A stretch of 64,000 nucleotides of DNA, from the NCBI GenBank assembly GCA_033816765.1, contig CM066297.1, forward strand, positions 186,001 through 250,000, written 5' to 3'. Below, one piece after another: positions 22,561 through 32,109 of the stretch. This DNA comes from Nothopassalora personata (Eukaryota > Ascomycota > Dothideomycetes > Mycosphaerellales > Mycosphaerellaceae). The translations under genes and the position numbers were made by a program. The notes beneath the pieces were generated by a model that saw only the letters and a program-made list of their open reading frames with translations, made no database searches and was not told the DNA's origin. Position 1 is the first letter of the stretch. Each line of letters begins with the position of its first letter.

Positions 22561-23720
22561 ATAGTTTCTAGCCTACGAACCGCTTACGCGTCGCGGTCTT
22601 TCTATAGGTGTCTATTCCGGCACTCCGTCTTATAGTAACCCTTCCTACCGTAGCCGTAGTACTCTACTTTCGACTTCTAGCTAGTTAAAGACGAGCTACC
22701 GGCGTCTCGCTACTAACTCGTACCCGAGGCGCCCGGTACTTAACTCTACTTCTATTACTTTAGGTAATTGGCCCGCTTATGTACGCCCTTAGCTTTACGC
22801 TTACGACGTATATACTACCCGCGGTCGTGCCCTCCGCTACTACCTCGGCGCTCGGTGCTTTCGATACGCGAGGCTAGGACTACTAGGTCTTCTCTAGTCG
22901 TAGGGATACTATAGTAGCTAACGATAGCGGACCGTAAGCGAGGCGTAAGCTTCGCTAGTAGGTACCGTATACGTTACGCTTCCGAGTAATTACCTAACTA
23001 GTCCTCTATAATATCTAGCTTAGTCGCGAACTGTTACGCTATCTAGTTATCCTTCTATTTCGTAACCTCGTACTCTAATATAACGTTAAGCACGCAATTT
23101 ATAGGATCGCCGTATACGTCTCGATAGAACTCCTTAAAGTCCTAGTATATATACCCTATAAGGTTAATAGCGCTATAGTTAGTATACTATCGCTCGCTTA
23201 CCTCTCCGCTAAGGTATATAACCCTATATAGGACCTTTAATTCGTCTATCGCGTATATAGTACCTAAGAGGGCGAAGATAAGTAAGAGCTCCTAAAGGAA
23301 TACCCTTACCTTCCTTATCGAATCCCCTCTAAAAGGCGTCGGCTCTTTTAGACGCGGTCGCGTCGTATACGCTACGGCCGCGCCTCGTACTATAATATTA
23401 TCGTTAGTAGCTATAGAGATAGAGGCAGGGGTTGTAGTAGGGAGGTAATCTTCTCTCCTCCCTCCTATACGCTCTAGAGGCGGTGCGCTTATAGCGCGTA
23501 AGATCTCTAGCCGCTCGATCTCCCGCTATATCTCTTACTCTTTAATCTTAGCCCGTAAGGCCTCTCTTCTCGTAACTAAGGCTATACGACGCGCCTACTA
23601 CTATACTCTAGGGCTTAGGGGCGGCGTAGGCGACTCGCCGTCATGTGCGTCGCGATCGGGCTCTATAGCGTATATAGATTATAACGAAGGGAAGCTTTAG
23701 AACTATAAGGGCCGTAAGGC

Positions 23721-23901
23721 TATAAGGGGATGTCGTAATGTATAGCACGCCTACGATCTTCTAATCGTAGATAAACTAAAGCTTACTTTCTTCTATCGAC
23801 GCTATACGCGTCTCCTAGTGTACGTATGCGCGTTACGTGCGGTATGCTAAGCCGGGCATGGCCGCATTACATATAAGGGTTAGCTATAGGCTACCCTTAC
23901 A
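23721..23901 (-). repeat. G1-C 5' LTR, followed by a 16-bp LTR stub of G1-D
   Basis: 181 bp from TATAAGGGG to CCCTTACA. Immediately after it, 23902-23917 repeats the last bases of an LTR (ataggctacccttata). This appears to be all that is left of the 3' LTR of the neighbouring copy D. The two elements are therefore head-to-tail with one intact LTR between them. Confidence 0.65.
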
Positions 23902-24059
23902 ATAGGCTACCCTTATAACTACCCCCCCTTCTAGGAAGAGCTACCCTTAGCTCGCGGCTTTAGGAGGTTTCTATAAAGTTATTCTATCTACTTCTCGCTA
24001 GTTCCGGTACTATAAGATTTACCTACGTATTACGTACGTGTTATTATTAGGGTATAAGT

Positions 24060-25270
24060 AGTTTAAGTTATAGTTACCCGGTTAACTAACTCGAGGAGTT
24101 AAGAAGTATATCCTTTCCTCTTCTTTCTTCCTCTTACTCGTACTACGTTCTCGTAGCGTATTATACTAGTACTACTAGCGACTTACTAGCTCCTTACTAG
24201 CTCCCTATTAGTAACTTACTAGTACTACTATAGCTTCTAAAGAAGGTATCTAAGACTAACTCTATTAGGAGGCCCTTATAGGCGGTATATTAGTACTACT
24301 AATACTATTACTAGTACTACTATAGATGTCTAGCGCGCTTCGCGTACTAGATACGCTAGTAAAGCGTAAGTTTAGTATATTAGGGCCGTAGACCCTAAAA
24401 GTATTACTAGCTAAGCGTCTAGGTATAGATATTAAGATATACCTATACTATCTCCTATACTTTATATATAGTAAGTATTTACTACGCTCGGCGCTTACGA
24501 CGCGCTTACTAACCGTATAGTAGACGGGCTAGATATGTATAATAGTACTACTACCGGCGAGCTAATTAAGAAGTATAGGCGCTATAGGACTAGTAGGTAC
24601 CTATACGTAAGTAATACTAGCGTCTCTATCGCGTAGCTAGTAGCTCGCCTACGTACCGCGCGCGCCTAGCGTAATAAGCTTATCCGTGAGCTTAGCAATC
24701 CTCCTACCTAGGAGGAGTAAGATACTCTAGACGAGTAACGCCGCCTCTATACCGACATTAGTAAGTAGATTCTAGGTATAAGTACTATACCTCGCGTACG
24801 CTATACTATTACTCCTTATATAACTTAGCTAACTTCCTCCTAGGATAAGAGGTAATATAGTACCTATAAGAATAAGTATATAGGTAATACTCGCGTACGC
24901 TTTACTAGTACCTCTACTACTAGCTCCTTCTCTACCGTAGCTAGTACGTCTATAGTTCTATAGTAAGAGTAGAATAGAGCCCTTAATAGGCTATTTAAGC
25001 TCGGCCGTGCCGTAAGTAGCCCGTACCTCGTATACGCGTCTTATACTAACCGTAGTAATAGTTCCTATAGGCTAAGAATATTAATACTACTACCGCTAAT
25101 AGGCCGTTCTTACCGCCCGCCCTACGCGGTAAGTATAATAAAGATAATAATAGGAAGGAGGAGGAAGATAAGGATAACGAGTAATCGCGCGCGCCGCGCC
25201 TACTAGCTACTTACTTTACGCCTATCTTTAGTCTACGTAGCGTGTCTATACCGCGTGCCTATAAAAGTTT
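24060..25270 (+). pseudogene. Antisense accessory ORF, G1-D
   Basis: Colinear with 17330-18590 (start region near 24060, Leu/Gln-rich helix near 24620-24740, tail to about 25270 before the ATAAAAGTTTA tract). It is opposite to pol and more strongly RIPped than copy C. Confidence 0.5.
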
Positions 25271-27040
25271 ACTTTTATTTTTATTTTAATAAATAAATAA
25301 TCTTCTCTCCCCTCTCCTATACCTTATATTACCTTCTATATCTTTATTATTACTAAAGTATAAGGTATCCTCCCTATATTATTACTATTAGGTAAGGCCT
25401 CCCTATTACATAGTTAACGAAAGGTAAGGCCTTCCTCCTATGTTATTACTAAAGGATAAAGCCGTATCTATATTATTACTAAAGGGTAAGACTTAGATAC
25501 GTAATCTTCTCTCTCCTCTCCTATGTCTTATATTACCTTTAATAAGGCCTTATATTTAGCTACTATACGCGTAGTATTTACGAGTTCTTATACTAGCTTC
25601 TAGCTATAATTACTCCGGCTAGCTCTTCTATTGTACTAGGTACTATACTTTACCCTTATACCTATGCTTTCCTAGTACTACCTCTACTTTATATTCCCTA
25701 TCTTTATTAGCAAGGGGTAGAGTACATTTATTCTCCTCGCTACCCGTATACGGCTTAAGGAGGGATATATAAAATACATCGTAGATTCTTATTCCTACTA
25801 GTAGTACTAGGTAGTATACCTATAAACTAATAGTATCGATAATATAATATAGACTAACAAAACTTTTAGACCTATCTTCTTCTTTAGTAATACTAATCTT
25901 AGGTTCTTCGTAGATAATAAGACTATATTACTAACGTAATAGCTCTTAGCCTTATAAGTCTTATTATAGTAGTAAGCCTAGTTATCTACTACGGTTTCCT
26001 AGCGCTTCGTAAGCGTAGCGCGTATTTCTCGTATACGGTTAACTAAGTCTACCGCTACTAGTATCTCCCCTTCCTAGATCTTACCTTAAGATCCTATAGG
26101 GTATAGGACGATTTCTAGTCTCTAAATATACGCTATATTAAAGTGGCTTATACGTAGCGTAGGATAGACGCTATTATTATATACAAATTTAGTAATAGCT
26201 AGCTACTTAGCCTACTCCGTCTAGTTCTCGCTATAGTAATAACGAAGGTACTATTCTAGAGTTTAGTTTACCCTCTTAGTCTAACTATTAGTCAAATGGT
26301 AAAAGGCTATAGATAGCTTATACTTTACCTACGCCTTAAAGTGGAAGTTACTCTAGAACCGGTTTATAAATACGGACCTACGGTTACTTACTATACCTCC
26401 TAGGATACTATAGTATCGGACGACTTTATCTTATAGAATCCTTATAAGCTCCCCGGCTATATATATCTTAGTCCTAGGAATATATAAGTTTATTTTAGAG
26501 TAGCGATTAACGATTACTAGGATCGTATTATATATATATTTACCTTACTTACTTAGCGGTAGGTCCGTAATAAAATCTATAGTAATCTCTTACTATAGAC
26601 CGTCTAACCTAGGTAGCGGTTATAACTCGCCGTAGGGTTAATAGCGCCTTACCTTCGAGGTTTAATATACTCTATAGTTCTCTATATACTCTCTTATATC
26701 CTTACTAAGTAACTCCTACTAGTAGTAACGATGTAGTAGCTCTTTAGTCTTTAACTTACTAAAGTATCCTATAAGTACGCCGTTATAATATATACGTAGT
26801 AACTATACTCTAACTATATAGTCCTTAGGTACTATAATCGCGTCTCCGTAGTAGACTAGCCCGTCCTTTATATACTAGTCCGTAGCGTCGCCCTTACTAG
26901 GCGCCTATAATAAGAATATAACGTACCTATTATCTCTCTCCTATACGATTCTTATTAGTAGTAAGACTAGCTTACCTAGGCCGCCTTATATTATTATAGT
27001 ATATACTCTTACGGGTAGTAATCGGATCTCCTACGGCTTA

Positions 27041-27178
27041 AGATAATGTGAGTAGATTGATGTATTGAGAAGGATCTACGAGAATGCGAAGAACAGCTAG
27101 CTATAAGAAAGTGCAAGAAAGCGCGCTAGTGGCTTGGCATCCAAAGAACTGCTGGGACACAGCCAGCCAGCATCAAGT
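27041..27178 (-). repeat. Copia 3' LTR
   Basis: 138 bp, identical to 30933-31070 and to the solo LTR at 15265-15402 (reverse complement). It contains the stop codon of the truncated polyprotein frame at 27126-27128. Confidence 0.9.
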
Positions 27179-30100
27179 CACCCCCATGCCGAGGCTCTAG
27201 GTGCTTGAAACAGGTGTATAGCATACGCAGAGTGGATGGCTTCACCACTGCTGCATACGTGTCGTCGTAGTCACCTTCACGTTGTGTGTCACCACGGACT
27301 ACCCAGCGTGCCTTGAAGCGGCTGATCTTGCCATTGGCATCAAGCTTGATAGCATAGACCCATCTGCCACGCAGCACACGTGTGCCAGTTGGCAGTGTTG
27401 TCTTGTCCTTGTACAGCCATGTCTCGTATTGCTCGAGACTGGCGAATTCAGCTTCTTCGGCTGCACGCCACTCGGCGTGTTGTGGTGTTGCCATTGCGGC
27501 CTTGTGGCTCTTCGGTATGAGCACCGTTGCTGGATCTGGCCAGTCGGTTGCTGCCATGAAAGCAGTCACAGTCGCATGTGGCATCTCAGCAAGTTGCTTG
27601 CGGGTCGTCTTGCTGAGTGAGTGACACAGGGCCCTACGCTGCTTGCGGTTGGCTTCATATTGATAGCCGTTCAATGGGTCTCGAACTTCCGCAGGAGGGC
27701 GACGATTGCGCTGTGGCCGACCTGATGGCGTAGGTGGCACAGGTTGCCGAGCTGGCTGTGCCGGAGGTGTCGTGAAGTCGTCTTCATCGTCATCCTCAAC
27801 AGAAGGTCTCGGAGGTGTTGTTGGTTGCACTTCCGGAAAGTCGTCAGGCGTCTCATCTTGATAGGAGTCCACTACTTCCTGTGAAAGGTCCTCATCCGAC
27901 TGCTCGAGTGGTGAGTCCGCTGGACGGTCGATGACGGTGATGTTCTTCGGTGCTGTAACACCCCCAGAATCACCACCCCCAGGAGTCACACCGCGCTCAG
28001 CACCTGCTCGCCGTAGTCCTGTCTTGCGGTTGCGCTCCACTGGAAAGATGTCTTCTCGAGTGATGAGCTCGTCGTCTTGATCTTGCTCAGTCTCAGAGTC
28101 ACCGTCTTGGGCTGCCATAGGGTCGTTGCCCTCGATGAATTGAACGTCCTTGGTTCTGAACACTCTATGCGCCTTAGCAACATAGGCACGGTAGATGGTG
28201 CGGCTTTCGTATCCAACAAGCTTGCCCTGCAACGAGCGGGCGTCAAACTTCTCACCGCGACCGACGTTATGGTCGTACACGAAGGCGCGGCAGCCGTATG
28301 CTTTGAGGTGTGACAGGGAAGGCTTCACTGGTTGAGTGCCCTGCCAAGCGTTGATAACTTCTAGTGGTGACAGGCCCTTGATTGCTGCACTTGGTGTCAA
28401 GTTAAGAAGATAGACCGAAGCTTTCACTGCTTCTGGCCATAGGCTAGGTGGAAGGCCAGCGTCGATGAGCAGCTTACGTGCCATGACACAAACGATGTGG
28501 TTGCTGACTTCCGCACCACCATTCTGCTCTGAAGAATGAGGTGCTGTGACTTGAAGAGCGAAGCCCTCATCGCGTGAGAGCTGCGTGAGTGAGTGTCCTC
28601 CATATTCGCCACCCCCATCTATGCGGAAGATCACAATTGCTGTGCCATATTGTGTCTTCACATGACGGTGGACCACTCGAATATGCTGCGCAGCACCGTC
28701 CTTCTGTGCGGAAGCGAATACTGTGCGTTGTAGGCTGGCCAGGCAGGTGAATAGCGTGAAGTAACGCTCCTTGCCAATGCCAAGGTTGCGGACCGTGACA
28801 ACATCCACAGCAACAATATAGTATGGTGTTGTTGGCCGCACCATCGGAATGCGGTTGTAGACCTTGTGACCCATCCCCTTACGACAGGGGATGCACTCGC
28901 GTGGGTGCTTGCTGAGGTCGCTATCACTGTTGCCAACAATGGTGATGCGCTTGTCGTTGTGAAGCTGCAGCAACTTGCGGCTGTGGATGTGTCCAAGTCG
29001 GCGGTGCCACAGGTCTCCTGTAGCAGCTGTCGATGGCTCGACCTTGGACGAAGTGAGGGCTGTCGCTGAGTCCTTCATCTTCAAGAATGGCAGTCCATTG
29101 TGGGTGTAGCAGTGTGCCACCGTACGCGCAGCAGTCCCCTTTGTGAATAGGATCTGCTCGTCGTTGCGATAATAGACACCCTTGCGGCGAAGAGCCTCTG
29201 TCGAAATCAGATTGGCTGCAAGGCCTGGTACGTACAACACCTGTGAGAAGCCAGTGATGCCGCATCCATACAGATCCAGTTGGACGATGCCACAAGCTGT
29301 AGCAGTGATGGTGCCACTGCCTGTCTTGATAAGAACAGTGCAGGGCCGGTAGTCCATCATATTGCTCAGCTTGTTTGTCATGTGAGAAGTGCAGCCAGAG
29401 TCCACAACCCAGTCGGTGTTGCTCTTCGCTGCAAGCAGCGCTGAGGTGTCTTGAATGATGTCGTCCTGGCCCACAGTCATATACATGCTGTGAGAGCCGT
29501 TGAATGGAGTCATCAAGTCCTCGAAGTTGGTAGCGCCGTGAGCCGCAAACTGTGCGGTCTCAGTGTGCTGTGCGTCAGTGGTGTTGTTGACTTGCTGACG
29601 CTGTTGTTGATTGCCCTGCTGCTTCTTCTTCCAGGTAGCAGGTGCAAGCTCAGGGTGTAGGTTCCAGCAACCAGCTGGTTGGTGAGTGGTCATGCCACAA
29701 CCACTGCAGGGGTCGTATTGAGGCTTCTGCTGTTGGTTGTTGTTGCCACCACCATTCTGATTACCACCACGAGCGCCGTTGCCGTTGCCGCGGCCTCCAC
29801 GACCTCCTCGTCCGCCGCGTCCGTTACCACGTGGTGCGCCGCCGCCGCGAGGGGTGTTGCCGTTGCCCTGTGGGTTGGCAGGGTTGGCGTTGTTTTGTTG
29901 CTTCACTGCGAGATTGGCTGACTCGGACTGTTGCGCAGTCGCCTCATCAAGCAGATCACTGATCACCTTGTCGAGTGTGATAGTGGTACTGTCCTCGATC
30001 TTTCCAGTAAGCTGCCTCATCTGTTCACGCTTTGAGGACGCGAATGTTGGGAAGTATGGTGAGATCTGATACAGGAAGCGGAAGAGAGCTTGAGCCTTTG

Positions 30101-30719
30101 ATATGGCTAACTCGGTGTTCTTGAGGTTGGCCAGCTTCGACTGATATTGCTGGCAGAACTTGTCAAGGTTGGAGCCACCATATGTGTGTGACTCGAAGTC
30201 CAGGTACAACGAGTACTCTTCGGACTTGCCAGTTTGACCGTATGTGGACTTCAGATGGTCCCATAGGTCTTCCGGTTGTTGGTAGGCTTTGCAGTTGTCT
30301 GCAATAGACTGACTGCAGTTAGCAATAATGAGGGCGCGGGCTTGATACTTCTTTGCCTCCCATGCCTCGATACGCTCTTCGAGTTCATAGTCTTCCTCAT
30401 TCTTGCGCTTCGTGGGCTTCGGCTTGAGGGCAGTCTTGTCGACAAACCCCCATAGCAGGTCACCTCGCAGGACTGACTGTAACATATCAGCCCATCTCGA
30501 GTAGTCGTCCTTGCCTTGAAGTTTGGAGACACCAGGGGTGCCGTTGTTGTTACGGCCGACCATGTTGCTAAAGCCGCGAGTTGATACAGCAGGCTTCTTG
30601 GTCTTTCGGGTAGCAGCCGACTCGGTCTGCTGTTGTTGCTGGCTCGGAGTGGCGACAGACTGCTGCGCCAGCGGTATTTCGAGTCCAGTGAGGTCAGTGT
30701 TGTTACCGTCAGTATCCAT
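27126..30719 (-). CDS. Copia gag-pol polyprotein, truncated in reverse transcriptase
   Basis: 1197 residues, no stop. N-terminal gag; Gly/Arg/Asn-rich region about 285-325; CCHC zinc knuckle C338-C341-H346-C351; protease motif VDSG at 439-442; pre-integrase LWHRRLGH at 570-577; second Cys pair C609/C612; integrase DDE candidates D639, D701, E737; acidic Pro-rich linker; start of reverse transcriptase with RWVYAIKLDANGKISRFKAR from about 1119. The family continues through a YVDD active site and RNase H to well over 1300 residues. Here the frame passes straight into the 3' LTR, and about the last 17 residues (to PAVLWMPSH) are LTR-encoded. A deletion has therefore joined early reverse transcriptase to the 3' end. 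Gag and integrase might still be made. Confidence 0.9.
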   Translation of the reverse strand: MDTDGNNTDLTGLEIPLAQQSVATPSQQQQQTESAATRKTKKPAVSTRGFSNMVGRNNNGTPGVSKLQGKDDYSRWADMLQSVLRGDLLWGFVDKTALKPKPTKRKNEEDYELEERIEAWEAKKYQARALIIANCSQSIADNCKAYQQPEDLWDHLKSTYGQTGKSEEYSLYLDFESHTYGGSNLDKFCQQYQSKLANLKNTELAISKAQALFRFLYQISPYFPTFASSKREQMRQLTGKIEDSTTITLDKVISDLLDEATAQQSESANLAVKQQNNANPANPQGNGNTPRGGGAPRGNGRGGRGGRGGRGNGNGARGGNQNGGGNNNQQQKPQYDPCSGCGMTTHQPAGCWNLHPELAPATWKKKQQGNQQQRQQVNNTTDAQHTETAQFAAHGATNFEDLMTPFNGSHSMYMTVGQDDIIQDTSALLAAKSNTDWVVDSGCTSHMTNKLSNMMDYRPCTVLIKTGSGTITATACGIVQLDLYGCGITGFSQVLYVPGLAANLISTEALRRKGVYYRNDEQILFTKGTAARTVAHCYTHNGLPFLKMKDSATALTSSKVEPSTAATGDLWHRRLGHIHSRKLLQLHNDKRITIVGNSDSDLSKHPRECIPCRKGMGHKVYNRIPMVRPTTPYYIVAVDVVTVRNLGIGKERYFTLFTCLASLQRTVFASAQKDGAAQHIRVVHRHVKTQYGTAIVIFRIDGGGEYGGHSLTQLSRDEGFALQVTAPHSSEQNGGAEVSNHIVCVMARKLLIDAGLPPSLWPEAVKASVYLLNLTPSAAIKGLSPLEVINAWQGTQPVKPSLSHLKAYGCRAFVYDHNVGRGEKFDARSLQGKLVGYESRTIYRAYVAKAHRVFRTKDVQFIEGNDPMAAQDGDSETEQDQDDELITREDIFPVERNRKTGLRRAGAERGVTPGGGDSGGVTAPKNITVIDRPADSPLEQSDEDLSQEVVDSYQDETPDDFPEVQPTTPPRPSVEDDDEDDFTTPPAQPARQPVPPTPSGRPQRNRRPPAEVRDPLNGYQYEANRKQRRALCHSLSKTTRKQLAEMPHATVTAFMAATDWPDPATVLIPKSHKAAMATPQHAEWRAAEEAEFASLEQYETWLYKDKTTLPTGTRVLRGRWVYAIKLDANGKISRFKARWVVRGDTQREGDYDDTYAAVVKPSTLRMLYTCFKHLEPRHGGDLMLAGCVPAVLWMPSH

Positions 30720-30932
30720 ACACTGCAGAGCACCAACTAGGTGTCACTGCGATACTTGCCGCGTTGCCCACTGGGTCGCGACTTTGTCGTTTGCTATTTG
30801 CTGCAGTCGCGTTTTGTCGCAATCACCAACCAGGCGTTGTCGACATACACGCGATCAGCAGGATCACATACACACTATCAAGTGTCTTTCGGAGGTATGC
30901 GCGCAGTTGATAAGCGCGAGGGCGTCATAACC
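30720..30932 (-). promoter_or_regulatory. Copia leader with primer-binding site
   Basis: 213-bp untranslated leader between the 5' LTR and the gag start. Directly after the LTR (about 30932-30920, minus strand) it reads GGTTATGACGCCC. A GGTTATG start is what copia-type elements use when primed by a half initiator-tRNA-Met (anticodon-loop complement). I infer that priming mode here from the motif only. Confidence 0.55.
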
Positions 30933-31070
30933 AGATAATGTGAGTAGATTGATGTATTGAGAAGGATCTACGAGAATGCGAAGAACAGCTAGCTATAAGA
31001 AAGTGCAAGAAAGCGCGCTAGTGGCTTGGCATCCAAAGAACTGCTGGGACACAGCCAGCCAGCATCAAGT
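30933..31070 (-). repeat. Copia 5' LTR
   Basis: 138 bp, AGATAATGTG...CATCAAGT on the plus strand (element sense ACTTGATG...ACATTATCT), identical to the 3' LTR. The termini are not TG...CA but are fixed by two independent target duplications (GCTTA here, TTATA at 15260/15403). Confidence 0.9.
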
Positions 31071-31683
31071 GCTTATAGGCTCCTACTACTACTATTACTA
31101 TATTATCCTACATCCTTTTATAGGTAGCGGTCGCGCGCCTTACTATAGGCTCGTCCTCTCTTAGTAGGGATTCCTTCTAGAAAGATAGCTTACTTTATAG
31201 CGTAGGAAGTAAGTTTAACGTCTCCTACGCTACGCCTATATAGTTACTACGTTATAAAGGCGCGTTGGCTAGGTTACTCTTTCCCGGTCTATACTCTACT
31301 ATAAAGTTAAAAGATTTTAGGAACGTAGGCTATTGAGCTTACCTCCTATTTAGCTACTTTACTATTATAAAACCCTATAGATTTATATAGTCGACTAGTA
31401 CCTAGACCGTATATAACGCGTCTTCGAGGTACGGTCGCTAATACTTAAATACCTCTACTACTACTAGTAGCTCTTAGTTATAGGTCTCGTAGTTACATTT
31501 AGTACCTATTATCTCACGAGAATAGAAGGCGATTAGATACTCTTTAGTACTAAATAGCTAAGAGATAATACTCGTAAATATAAAACCTAAGGCGTCCGTT
31601 TTAACCTACGTATATAACGTAGGGTTAAAGTACCTTAGGATAGGTACTCCTAGGAAACTAGTTTTTAGCCGTTATAACGCCTA

Positions 31684-32109
31684 TGTTACGGTTCGGTTTA
31701 AGCCACGACGGCACGCCTAACTATTAGCTACAGAAATCACGTGAGCCGCATAGGATCACTTACTTACTAGCGACTTAGTAATTCGAGATTACTCGCTTAC
31801 TAGCGACTTGTTGATTTAAGGTCGCTCGCTTACTAGCGATTAAGCGATTAAGGCTAAGACTAGCAATGTCTCCTTTGTATTTAGGAACGCTAAGGATCCC
31901 TTATAGTTTCGATGCGTTCAACTCACTGTTTAATATTACTGTTTAGAATACACTACAACCTAACCTCTACCTTACTGCTACTTAGTCTTTATAAGACAAG
32001 ACAGCTACTGCTTTATCACTCTCCCTTAACTTCCTATCGGCCCGAGAACAAACCCGATTAAGCTTATCTTCTTAACTTGTGATATCATTAGGTTATACTA
32101 AACCTAACA
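31684..32109 (+). repeat. Solo LTR, G3-related, lightly mutated
   Basis: 426 bp, TGTTACGG...CCTAACA, flanked by GCCTA (31679-31683 and 32110-32114) inside the G1-D pol. It keeps many CA/TG. Direct sub-repeats (cttactagcgactt) lie at 31760-31830. RIPped relatives are the LTRs at 49410-49805 and 50162-51112. Confidence 0.85.

Larger units (their letters stand above)
17069..23901 (-). mobile_element. G1-C gypsy chromovirus, full-length, RIP-killed
   Basis: 6.8 kb. 3' LTR 17069-17249, antisense accessory ORF about 17330-18590, pol about 22560-18780 on the minus strand, gag about 23600-22560, leader, and 5' LTR 23721-23901. A zinc-knuckle remnant (GRKG, TEC) is visible at about 22640-22700 and an integrase core remnant at 19723-19950. 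It is the reference copy for the family in this window. No frame is intact. Confidence 0.8.
27041..31070 (-). mobile_element. Young Ty1/copia element, internally deleted
   Basis: 4030 bp flanked by GCTTA (27036-27040 and 31071-31075). The 138-bp LTRs at 27041-27178 and 30933-31070 are identical on reading. The minus-strand order is LTR, leader, gag-protease-integrase and the start of reverse transcriptase, then the 3' LTR. CA and TG are plentiful, so it has escaped RIP although it sits in a fully RIPped G1-D. Most of reverse transcriptase and all of RNase H are missing, so it cannot move on its own, but LTRs, leader and a G-rich tract next to the 3' LTR (GGCATGGGGGTG) are kept. Confidence 0.92.

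Noticed and set aside
27282..27624. Plus-strand frames of 80-112 codons across the copia element
   Set aside because: Reverse-strand shadows of the GC-rich gag-pol frame.
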